A stretch of 64,000 nucleotides of DNA, taken from assembly GCF_036347055.1 (NCBI RefSeq), contig NZ_CP108882.1, positions 1,178,001 to 1,242,000 of the forward strand. The letters run 5' to 3'. The notes under the pieces were generated by a model, which worked only from the letters and a program-made list of their open reading frames with translations, did no database searches and was not told the DNA's origin. Origin of the DNA: Streptomyces sp. NBC_00820 (GTDB lineage: Bacteria; Actinomycetota; Actinomycetes; Streptomycetales; Streptomycetaceae). Both the position numbers and the translations under genes were made by a program. Positions 27,319 to 34,728 of the stretch are shown in pieces (within the stretch, counting starts at the first letter, position 1; every line of letters begins with the position of its first letter).

Positions 27319-27400
27319 GTGGACGGGCTCGCGTGCACAGGCCGGCGTGGACGGGCTCGCATGGACGGGCTCGCATGGACGGGCTCGCATGGACGGACTG
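27319..27400. repeat. 14-bp tandem repeat
   Basis: Units like ATGGACGGGCTCGC start at 27319, 27347, 27361, 27375 and 27389 (last partial); the unit at 27333 is degenerate. It lies in the spacer between convergent genes, directly after the hairpin. Confidence 0.9.
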
Positions 27401-27422
27401 CTTTCGCGGTCCGGCCCTGCGA

Positions 27423-29018
27423 TCAGCGGCCGGCCTGCAACGCGCTCCAGGTCGCGGGACCGACCTGGCCGTCTACGCCCAGGGCGCGACTGCTCTGGTA
27501 GTCCCGGACGGCCTGGTCGGTGCCGGGTCCGAACTCGCCGTCCGCGGAGACGGTGCGTCCCAGGGCGGCGGTGAGAGCCCTCTGCAGGCGCTCGACGTCG
27601 GAGCCCGTGCTGCCCTGGCGGAGCCCCGGCGTGCTGCCGGCCGAGAGCAGCGCGGTCCAGGTGCGGGCGCCCACCACTCCGTCGGCGCCGAGTCCGCGGT
27701 CCCGCTGGAAGGCGGTCACGGCGGCGGTGGTCTTCGAGCCGAAGCTGCCGTCCACGGTGCCCGCGTCGAACCCCTGCTGGTTGAGGAGCGACTGCGCGGC
27801 CGACACCTGGGGGCCGGTGGAACCGGAGCGCAGGGTGTCGTACGACGGGAAGGACAGCTGGACACCGCCGCCCCCGGTGCTGCCGCCCACCAGCTGCATG
27901 TAGTAGGTCCAGTTCCAGTTCGGCCCCGGGTCCGTGTGGTCGTTGCCGGGTACCTCGGAGTGGCCGACGATGTGGGCGCGGTCCTTGGGGATTCCGTAGC
28001 GGTCGCAGAGATACGCCGTCAACGCCGCGGAGGAGCGGTACATCGCGTCGGTGAACCAGCTCGGATTGTCGATGTACCCCTCGTGCTCGATGCCGATGCC
28101 GGACGCGTTGCCCGAACGGGCGTGCCAGGCGGTGTCCTTGTCGCGCACCATCTGGGTGATCTGGCCGTCGGAGGAGCGCACCACGTAGTGGGCGCTGACC
28201 TCGGCCGACGGGTTCTGGAACCAGCTGATCGTCCCCGCGTACGAGCCCTGGGTGACGTGGATGACGACCTTGCTGATCGACGCCGTGCGGCCGACGGCGT
28301 AGTTGGCGGGGTCGGCCGGGACCCAGAGGGCGGACGGGTAGTCCGGGCTCTGGGCCACCGGTGCCGCGGCGGCCTCGTAGCGGCCGCGTTCGGGTGCGAC
28401 CGGGCGGGCGGGGACGGTCAGCCTCTCGCCGTCCCGGGTGCGGGCCGTGACGCCCTCGGCCAGGAAGGTGTAGACGGTGTCGGCGTAGAGCCGCGCGCTG
28501 GAGGGATCGGCAGCGCCCCCGTACTGGGCGATCAGGGGGTACCAGGCGTCGGTGTCGCGCCGCTGGGCCCGGCCGAGTCCGGCGTCGTCGGCGTAGGCGC
28601 GCAGGAGGGCCGCGCCACCGCGGATGTTCGCCGCGGTGTCCGTGCGCAGCTCGCGTGGCGTCTCACCGGTGAGCCGGGCCGCCAGTTCCAGGGTGTGCCG
28701 GTCGGGGTTGCTCACCAGGTGCATCACCCCGTAGCCGCCTGCCTGGCTGAGCTGACCGGCGTGGTCGTCGAGGTGGGTCTCGGCGTATCCGAGGGCGACC
28801 AGGATGTCGCGCGGCACTCCGTACTCGGCCGCCGCGCCGCTGAAGGCGTGGCTGACGGGGCCCGGGGCCGGGGAGCCCGCGGAGCGGGGCGCTGCTGCGG
28901 CGGGCTGCACGGTGGCGACCAGTACGGCGAGGAGGCCGAGACCGGACAGGGCCGCGCGCCCCAGGGGAACGCGGGGCAGGTGAGCTGTGCGGGGCATGTG
29001 GGGGGATCTGCGGAACAT
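27423..29018 (-). CDS. Secreted N-acetylmuramoyl-L-alanine amidase with two peptidoglycan-binding domains
   Basis: 531 residues. A Sec signal peptide ends near 43 (AVLVATVQPAAAAP). A lysozyme/SLT-like helical region (about 55-190, with ALGYAETHLDDH and YGVMHLVSNP) is followed by an Amidase_2/AmpD domain (about 240-385): VVIHVTQGSYAG, SAHYVVRSSDGQI, GIGIEHEGYID and a HSEVPGNDHTDPG zinc and catalytic block. Two peptidoglycan-binding type 1 domains close the protein (about 405-460 and 475-530). It should cleave the sugar-peptide bond of cell-wall peptidoglycan outside the cell. ATG 29018 has GGAGG 9-13 nt upstream. Confidence 0.93.
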   Translation of the reverse strand: MFRRSPHMPRTAHLPRVPLGRAALSGLGLLAVLVATVQPAAAAPRSAGSPAPGPVSHAFSGAAAEYGVPRDILVALGYAETHLDDHAGQLSQAGGYGVMHLVSNPDRHTLELAARLTGETPRELRTDTAANIRGGAALLRAYADDAGLGRAQRRDTDAWYPLIAQYGGAADPSSARLYADTVYTFLAEGVTARTRDGERLTVPARPVAPERGRYEAAAAPVAQSPDYPSALWVPADPANYAVGRTASISKVVIHVTQGSYAGTISWFQNPSAEVSAHYVVRSSDGQITQMVRDKDTAWHARSGNASGIGIEHEGYIDNPSWFTDAMYRSSAALTAYLCDRYGIPKDRAHIVGHSEVPGNDHTDPGPNWNWTYYMQLVGGSTGGGGVQLSFPSYDTLRSGSTGPQVSAAQSLLNQQGFDAGTVDGSFGSKTTAAVTAFQRDRGLGADGVVGARTWTALLSAGSTPGLRQGSTGSDVERLQRALTAALGRTVSADGEFGPGTDQAVRDYQSSRALGVDGQVGPATWSALQAGR

Positions 29019-29219
29019 CGGTGTGGCCTCCGGGGTGCTGGACGGTGACGTCGTGCCTCGGTCGCGAGGTGGCCGGCCCGGGACGGGGAGCCGGGCCGGG
29101 CCGAGCCGCGCCGCGCCGGCACGAGTTGGAGCGCCCCGGCGGGGACGAGTCGGGGGACCCTCCGGTACGGGCGGCGGAGCTTCTCGCCGGCCCGGAGGGC
29201 TGCCCGTGCCGGCGGTCGG

Positions 29220-29960
29220 TCAGACGGTGCCGTTCTCCCACCACCAGGCGCGGCCGAGGTCCGCGCGGCTGTCGACGTGCTGGTGGTCGGCGGTGTACGT
29301 CTCCAGACCGGAGAACCCGCAGGTCTCCGCCTTCTGGTAGACCGTGCGGTTGCTGACCCCGGGGACATTCAGGTCGGCCGCGGTGCCGTACAGGTGCATG
29401 CTGTCGCTGGCCCCGCCGATCTCGGCGTTGTGCGCGATGCTGCGGAAGCCGGAGTTGACGGTGATGGCGGTGTTGCCGAGCTTCTTGCGCAGGGCCTCCA
29501 GCTTGTACATGGCCCGGCGGACGTTCTCCTTGACGGCTGTCGCGCTCACCTTGCCACCGTCGAAGTTGCCACTGGAACGGTCGGTGAACTCACTCCAGTT
29601 GAAGTGGACCGTCGAACCGTCGGACTGCTCGAGGGCGTTGAGCTGCGCCTGAGTGGCGGGTCCGGCACTGCCGTCGGCCGACAGGCCGTAGGCCGCCTGG
29701 AACCGGCGGACGGCGGCGGCCGTACCGGGCCCGAAGTCGCCGTCTATGCTCACCCGCGACTGGGAGGCGGAGTCCGCGGCCCAGCCGGCGACGCGGATCT
29801 GGAGCTCCGTCACATCCGCGCCGGTCGCACCCTGGTTCATGGTGCGCGTCCAGTTGTAGGCATGCGCGGTGCCCGTCAGGAGCAGGGGGCCGGCGAAGGC
29901 GCCCACGGTCGCGGCGAGGGTTCCGCGCAGGATCGCGCGGCGGTTCAAAGAAGCGGTCAC
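29220..29960 (-). CDS. Tat-exported Zn D-Ala-D-Ala carboxypeptidase (peptidase M15) with peptidoglycan-binding domain
   Basis: 246 residues. A Tat-type signal (SLNRRAILRG then a hydrophobic stretch to TAHA near 33) leads into a peptidoglycan-binding domain (about 35-110, SIDGDFGPGTAAAVRRFQ) and an M15 metallopeptidase domain (about 115-246) with VNSGFRS, the zinc motif HLYGTAADLNV and HQHVDSR. The order matches the Streptomyces albus G type DD-peptidase. Role: trimming or cross-link editing of peptidoglycan outside the cell. It lies about 200 bp upstream of the amidase in the same orientation, so the two are likely functional partners. Confidence 0.92.
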   Translation of the reverse strand: MTASLNRRAILRGTLAATVGAFAGPLLLTGTAHAYNWTRTMNQGATGADVTELQIRVAGWAADSASQSRVSIDGDFGPGTAAAVRRFQAAYGLSADGSAGPATQAQLNALEQSDGSTVHFNWSEFTDRSSGNFDGGKVSATAVKENVRRAMYKLEALRKKLGNTAITVNSGFRSIAHNAEIGGASDSMHLYGTAADLNVPGVSNRTVYQKAETCGFSGLETYTADHQHVDSRADLGRAWWWENGTV

Positions 29961-30005
29961 GGTGACTCCCTGGGGATGTGGGCGGGCGCTCGGGCGAGGG
30001 GGGTG

Positions 30006-30425
30006 TCAGTAGGCGAGCTGGAACGGCACGACCTGGGCGTCGGTGTCGTAGGCGTGCACGCGCAGCTTGAAGTGGGTGCCGTCCTTGACGTCGGTGGCGA
30101 CGGTCGCCCACTGGGGGCCGAACGTCGAGTAGGTGTTGTCGTGGTTGCACAGCGAGGTGTGGTCGACGAAGACGACGCAGGCGTCCAGGTAGCCGGTGGC
30201 CGAGCTGCTGAGCTTGATGTTGATGTCGGAGCACCGCGAACTGGTCGTGTAGGTGCCGAACTCCACCGCGGCGGTCGAGTAGTGGTACGTGTGCGACGTG
30301 GCGCCGTCGTAGCAGGAGGTGGCGGCAGCCGTGGTGGACTGTGCGAGGGCCGGTGCGGTGGCGCCGCCGGTGAGGAGCGCGGTCGCGGCCGCGAGGACAG
30401 CCGCCGTTCGCCGGGTGCGGGTCAT
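30006..30425 (-). CDS. Small secreted protein, paralogue of 30495-30914
   Basis: 139 residues, unknown function. The signal peptide ends near ALAQ (28). The mature part has SCYDGA, FGTYTTSSRCSDINIKL, ACVVFV, LCNHDN and ATVATDVKDGTHFKL. Four cysteines suggest two disulphides and a small beta-rich fold. The same ordered motifs recur in the next gene, so these are diverged tandem duplicates. Confidence 0.8.
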   Translation of the reverse strand: MTRTRRTAAVLAAATALLTGGATAPALAQSTTAAATSCYDGATSHTYHYSTAAVEFGTYTTSSRCSDINIKLSSSATGYLDACVVFVDHTSLCNHDNTYSTFGPQWATVATDVKDGTHFKLRVHAYDTDAQVVPFQLAY

Positions 30426-30494
30426 CTGAACTCTCCGATCGTTGGAGTGGGCAGAGCGGTGGCCCTGGCCGTGGTCCGGTGGATCCCGCTGGGT

Positions 30495-30914
30495 TCAGAA
30501 GGCGATCTGGACGTGCGCGGTGGCACCTTCCAGGTCGACGCCGAGGGGAACGGTGAACTCGCTGCCGTCCTTGACGTCGGTCGCGATGGTCTTCCAGCTC
30601 CAGCCGATGGTGGTCCAGTAGTTGCACCGGCCGTAACGGGTGAACTTCACGCACGCGTTCACCGAGCCGGCGTCTCCGCCGATGATGCGGACGTTGATGT
30701 CGGCGCAGCGGGACGATGCCGTGTAGGGCCCGAATTCGAGGGAGTCGCCGGTGTTCACGGTGACGGCGCCGCCGTAGCAACTGGTGGCGGCCGCCGAGGC
30801 CGTGGACACCGGTGCGGGAGCCGCCGACGCGGTGGTGGGTGGCGTGACGGCGAGGGCGAGGGGGAGGGCGACGAGCAGGGCCGCCGCGGCCCGGTGGGCG
30901 AGGATCTTCACCAT
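30495..30914 (-). CDS. Small secreted protein, paralogue of 30006-30425
   Basis: 139 residues from ATG 30914, chosen for GGAGAAGGAA just upstream; the frame runs on to 31019 but without signal-like sequence. The signal peptide ends near ASAAP. The mature part has SCYGGA, FGPYTASSRCADINVRI, ACVKFT, RCNYWT and IATDVKDGSEFTV, the same order and cysteine spacing as its neighbour. Function unknown. Confidence 0.8.
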   Translation of the reverse strand: MVKILAHRAAAALLVALPLALAVTPPTTASAAPAPVSTASAAATSCYGGAVTVNTGDSLEFGPYTASSRCADINVRIIGGDAGSVNACVKFTRYGRCNYWTTIGWSWKTIATDVKDGSEFTVPLGVDLEGATAHVQIAF

Positions 30915-31121
30915 CGACTTCCTTCTCCGTGCGGGAGCATGCGGAAGGTGCGGGGTTCGCGGGCCGAGTCGCCGTAGTGCCGTAGTGCCGTAAGTGGTCC
31001 CTGGAAACGGGGATGCCACGGGGATCGCTGTGACGGCGCGAGTTCATGCTCCGTGGAACGCCCCCGCCTGTCATGCTCATTTGAACTGAGTGAAATGTCG
31101 CAGGCGGAAGGGGTGTTGGCC

Positions 31122-32138
31122 GTGCTTCGCATCCATTTCTCGGCCGAGGATCTGGCCAGGACGAGGGTCGCCTCCGCTCCGCACCCGCTGTGGGAGATCG
31201 CCGCCAGCCTTCACCGTTTCCAGACCCCCGCCGGCCGCTGGGCATACGCGCACTGGTACCGCACGGCGCGTGAGCGGCTCCGGGAGGCGGGGCTCGAGGG
31301 CGTGGTGCGACAGGTCCTGCTGCCTCTCTTCCCGCGCGCGTCGTACTGGCCCGACTTCCTGACACCGCTGGAGGGGGCGGACGGGCTGGAAGCCGGGCTG
31401 GAGGCGATCCTCGCCACGCCCCCGGACCGGGTGGCGGCGGAACTCGCCGCCCTCACGCGGGTCAGCCGGGTGCCGGCCCGGCTCGGCCGGCTGCCGGGGA
31501 GGGAGGCCCGCGGCGAACTGGTCGGCATTCTGCGCGCCTACCACCGGACCGTCATCGAACCCCATGAGGAGTGGGTGCACGAGAGCGTGCACACCGAACG
31601 GATGCGACTGGCCCGGCATCTGCTCGACGGCGGCGCCGAGGGCCTCCTCGAAGGGCTCGGCCCGGCGATGCGCTGGCGACACCCGCGCCTGGAGATCGAC
31701 ACGTACCCGACGGAACACGACATCCGGCTGAGGGGCCGCGGGCTGCTGCTCATACCGTCGTACTTCTGCTGGAAGGGGCCGGTCTCCCTCGCCGATCCAG
31801 GATTACCCCCCGTCCTCGTCTACTCGCTCCACCACAAGGTGCCCACCGGGCCGGCCCGGACCGCCGCGGAGGCCGCCGGCTCACCGTCTCTGGAGGCCCT
31901 GCTGGGCCGGGCCCGAGCCGCCGTCCTGCGCGCCACGGCGGCCGGGGCGACCACCACCGAAGCCGCCCGCCGGGCCGGAGTCACCCCGGCGACCGCCACC
32001 CATCACACCGCGGCGCTGCGCGACGCCGGCCTGATCACCAGCCACCGCCATGCCAACACGGTCGTCCACACGCTGACGCTGCTGGGGGCGACGATGCTGA
32101 GCAGGAACCTGAGGGGCGCCCCGCCGGGGATCGAATAG
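31122..32138 (+). CDS. DUF5937-type regulator with C-terminal ArsR-like winged helix
   Basis: 338 residues from GTG 31122, where the family start VLRIHFSAEDLARTRVA begins; GGAAGGGG lies upstream. The long N-terminal part (about 1-240) matches the DUF5937 region of streptomycete regulators, and the C-terminus (about 260-325, ATTTEAARRAGVTPATATHH) is a helix-turn-helix. It is probably a DNA-binding repressor or activator of unknown signal, divergent from the small secreted protein genes, which may be its target. Confidence 0.8.
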   Translation: MLRIHFSAEDLARTRVASAPHPLWEIAASLHRFQTPAGRWAYAHWYRTARERLREAGLEGVVRQVLLPLFPRASYWPDFLTPLEGADGLEAGLEAILATPPDRVAAELAALTRVSRVPARLGRLPGREARGELVGILRAYHRTVIEPHEEWVHESVHTERMRLARHLLDGGAEGLLEGLGPAMRWRHPRLEIDTYPTEHDIRLRGRGLLLIPSYFCWKGPVSLADPGLPPVLVYSLHHKVPTGPARTAAEAAGSPSLEALLGRARAAVLRATAAGATTTEAARRAGVTPATATHHTAALRDAGLITSHRHANTVVHTLTLLGATMLSRNLRGAPPGIE

Positions 32139-32203
32139 AGCCCAGCCGGGGATCGGACAGAGGAGCCGCATGGAAAGCGGCCGGATCCGCCGCGGCCCCG
32201 GGG

Positions 32204-32773
32204 TCAGACGGCGGGGCGGCGCGAGACGTCGGTCGGTTCCCAGTCGCGATTCCAGAAGGCTTCGAGCCCCTGCTCGTCGATGAACCGCCGTTCCACCTCG
32301 TGGATGGGGTAAATCCCCTGAATGTTGATCACGTCGTGCCCTTCGTCTCCCGGAACGCCGACGTCGATTCCCAGGTGGTCGTCCCTGTCGAGGACGATCG
32401 GCGCGAAAACACAGAAAGCGGTCATCTCCGATGCGGGCGTGATGCGTTCGCCGAAGTCGATGGTGTTGCCGTAAGCGAACGGGACGGTGCCGCGGAGCTG
32501 TTCGGCGAGGTAGCCCACGGCGTGGGCCCAGATCACGTCGGCCGAGTTCACGCTGATGCAGAGTTCCGGCGAGCCGTGCCGCCAGTCCGGGTGCTCCGCC
32601 AGGGACAGGCCGTAGGTGAGCGTCGTGGAGAGTCCGTCCGGCAGGTCGTCGTACACGATCTCCGTCACACCGTTCAGGCCCTGTTTCGTCGACTCGACCG
32701 GGAAGAAGCGGGGTTCCCTTCCCCTGGACAGCCGGTCAAGGTGGGCGAGGTACTTCTCTATGCGACTGACCAT
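32204..32773 (-). CDS. Suppressor-of-fused (SUFU) domain protein
   Basis: 189 residues from Met 32773 (GTG 32794 is also possible). Visible SUFU-like features: LTYGLSLAEHPDW, PELCISVNS, a FCVFAPI strand and a Trp-rich C-terminus. Bacterial SUFU-like proteins occur as immunity-like partners in polymorphic toxin loci, yet none is adjacent here. Converges with the DUF5937 regulator. Confidence 0.72.
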   Translation of the reverse strand: MVSRIEKYLAHLDRLSRGREPRFFPVESTKQGLNGVTEIVYDDLPDGLSTTLTYGLSLAEHPDWRHGSPELCISVNSADVIWAHAVGYLAEQLRGTVPFAYGNTIDFGERITPASEMTAFCVFAPIVLDRDDHLGIDVGVPGDEGHDVINIQGIYPIHEVERRFIDEQGLEAFWNRDWEPTDVSRRPAV

Positions 32774-32794
32774 GCCGTCAGCCTGCACGATCAC

Positions 32795-33146
32795 TCACCC
32801 GTGGACGCCGCCGGGGTCCCTCCGGGGCCCTCCTCGACGGGTCCGTGGGAAACAGGTCTGTAACAGGCCCCCACAGAAATCGAGCCAGATGCCGGGCGGC
32901 GTACGGCCGTGCACGGAGCCGGGCCGGCGCCGCCGGCGGGGACCACCGGGGACCGGCGTCGTCACCGGCCGGACCAGCGCCTCGGGCCCTGCGCGCGGCC
33001 CCTGCCGGCGGACCGGGGACGAGCGTGACCGTCCGCCCCGCCGGGCGGCCTGTGCGGGGTGCGCCGGTTCATCGTCCCCACAACGGCGATACCGTGTGCG
33101 GCAGTCGATCGTCTGTTCTGCGATCACTGACCCACTAGGGGGTTCC
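32795..33146. promoter_or_regulatory. Upstream region of the secreted esterase
   Basis: About 350 bp without a supported gene. It must carry the promoters for the divergent SUFU and esterase genes, but no clear -35/-10 pair was found. AGGGGG at 33138-33143 is the ribosome site for ATG 33147. Confidence 0.4.
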
Positions 33147-34490
33147 ATGAAACACCGACGCCCGCGCGAACGTCGCAGAGCCATCGCCAAAGCGGCAGGT
33201 ACGGCGAGTGCGGTCGCTGTCGCGCTGGCCGCGGGGATGACGCCGGCGATGGCCGCCGGGACGACACAGGGCAAGCCCACGGCCACCGAGGGCTCGCCCA
33301 CTCCGAAGGCGCCCTGGGCGCCCGAGAACGACGAGCTGACCGGCAGGCGCAACGCCGCCCACGCCGCGACCGCCGCGCCCAACAGCCTGCGCTCGTCGTC
33401 CCCGCTCAAGCTCACCATGCCCGCGCCGACCGGGCGCTCCAGCGTGGGCATGGTCGGCCTGCACCTCGTCGACAAGTCCCGTACGGACCCGTACGTGTCC
33501 GGCAAGAAGTCCCGCGAGCTGATGGTCTCGCTCTGGTACCCGACCGCCGCGCCGTCCGGGCACTACCAGGCGCCGTGGATGCCGTCGCTCTCGGGCGCCC
33601 ACTTCCTCGCCACGCGCGGCCTGTCGCCGCAGCAGGTGACCCTGCCGACGACGGCGGGCCACGTGCTCGCCCCGGTGGACACCAAGCTCGGCAAGCTGCC
33701 CGTCCTGCTGTACTCGACCGGGCTGCACTCCGACCGCGCGATGGGCACCGTGCTCGCCCAGGACCTCGCCAGCCGCGGCTACCTCGTCGTCACCGTGGAC
33801 CACACCCACGACGCCAACGAGGTGCAGTTCCCGGGCAACCGGGTCGAGGTGAACACGATGCCGGCGGGCTCGCACTCCTCGGACACGCTGAACGTGCGCG
33901 CGGCCGACATGCGGTTCGTCATCGACCAGCTCGGCACGCTCAGCAAGGGCGGCAACCCGGACGCCGGTCACGCCACGCTCCCCACCGGTCTGACGAAGTC
34001 CGTGGACATGTCCCGGATCGGCATGTTCGGCTGGTCGCTGGGCGGCGCCGCGGTCGACACCGCCATGCAGCTCGACCACCGCATCGCCGCCGGGGCCAAC
34101 CTGGACGGGCAGTTCTTCGGCTCGGCGCCCAGCAAGAACCTGGACCGCCCCTTCATGCTGTTCAGCTCCGGCACCCACAACCGCAACACCGACGGCTCGT
34201 GGCGCACCCTGTGGTCACACCTCAAGGGCTACCGGGTCGACATCCAGCTGCACGGCGCGGCGCACCTGTCGTTCAGCGACAACGAGTGGATGGTGGCGCA
34301 GGAGGCCAACCTGCTCGGGCTCTCCAAGAGCCAGCTCCAGCAGCAGTACGGGACGATCGACCCGAACCGCGCGATCGAGATCCAGCGCGTCTACCTCGCC
34401 GCCTTCTTCGACCAGACGCTGCGCAAGCAGCACAGCACCCTGCTCGACGGGCCCTCCAAGAAGTACTCGGAGATCTCCTTCGTCCGCTGA
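33147..34490 (+). CDS. Secreted alpha/beta hydrolase, platelet-activating factor acetylhydrolase-like
   Basis: 447 residues. ATG 33147 follows AGGGGG; the longer open frame upstream lacks family sequence. The signal peptide ends near MAAGT (37). The hydrolase part shows LMVSLWYPTAAPSG, a PVLLYSTGLHSDRAM oxyanion region, VDHTHDA, the nucleophile elbow GWSLGG, and HGAAHLSFSD with a candidate catalytic His. It resembles secreted esterases of the PAF-AH II or polyester-lipase type. It probably hydrolyses short acyl esters outside the cell; the natural substrate is unknown. Confidence 0.88.
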   Translation: MKHRRPRERRRAIAKAAGTASAVAVALAAGMTPAMAAGTTQGKPTATEGSPTPKAPWAPENDELTGRRNAAHAATAAPNSLRSSSPLKLTMPAPTGRSSVGMVGLHLVDKSRTDPYVSGKKSRELMVSLWYPTAAPSGHYQAPWMPSLSGAHFLATRGLSPQQVTLPTTAGHVLAPVDTKLGKLPVLLYSTGLHSDRAMGTVLAQDLASRGYLVVTVDHTHDANEVQFPGNRVEVNTMPAGSHSSDTLNVRAADMRFVIDQLGTLSKGGNPDAGHATLPTGLTKSVDMSRIGMFGWSLGGAAVDTAMQLDHRIAAGANLDGQFFGSAPSKNLDRPFMLFSSGTHNRNTDGSWRTLWSHLKGYRVDIQLHGAAHLSFSDNEWMVAQEANLLGLSKSQLQQQYGTIDPNRAIEIQRVYLAAFFDQTLRKQHSTLLDGPSKKYSEISFVR

Positions 34491-34499
34491 CCGGGCGTT

Positions 34500-34535
34500 C
34501 GAAGGGCGGGCCCCGTCTCGCGGGGCCGCCCTTCG
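34500..34535 (+). terminator. Strong hairpin after the secreted esterase
   Basis: CGAAGGGCGGGCCCCG (34500-34515) pairs with CGGGGCCGCCCTTCG (34521-34535) with a single bulge and a 5-nt loop. It is GC-rich with no T tract and begins 10 bp after the stop. Confidence 0.8.
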
Positions 34536-34617
34536 ATGTGGCCGGAAAACGCACCTCGCCCGGACAACGCCGGTACGAAAGTGTGATGGACATGTGATCG
34601 GATGCGACTAAAGTGTT

Positions 34618-34640
34618 CGTTCGCCCTATCGAACGTTTTT
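34618..34640 (+). promoter_or_regulatory. Inverted repeat with T5 tail upstream of the poly-gamma-glutamate operon
   Basis: CGTTCG (34618-34623) and CGAACG (34630-34635) flank CCCTAT and are followed by TTTTT (34636-34640). It could be an operator or a weak attenuator in the leader. The stem is only 6 bp, so the call is tentative. Confidence 0.3.
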
Positions 34641-34728
34641 GCGCTAGGCGACCTTCGAGAGAGGAACCGCTGTCCTGCCCACCGAGTCCCGGGCGCCGCG
34701 CCGACACCGCATTCGCCGCCGCGCCGAC

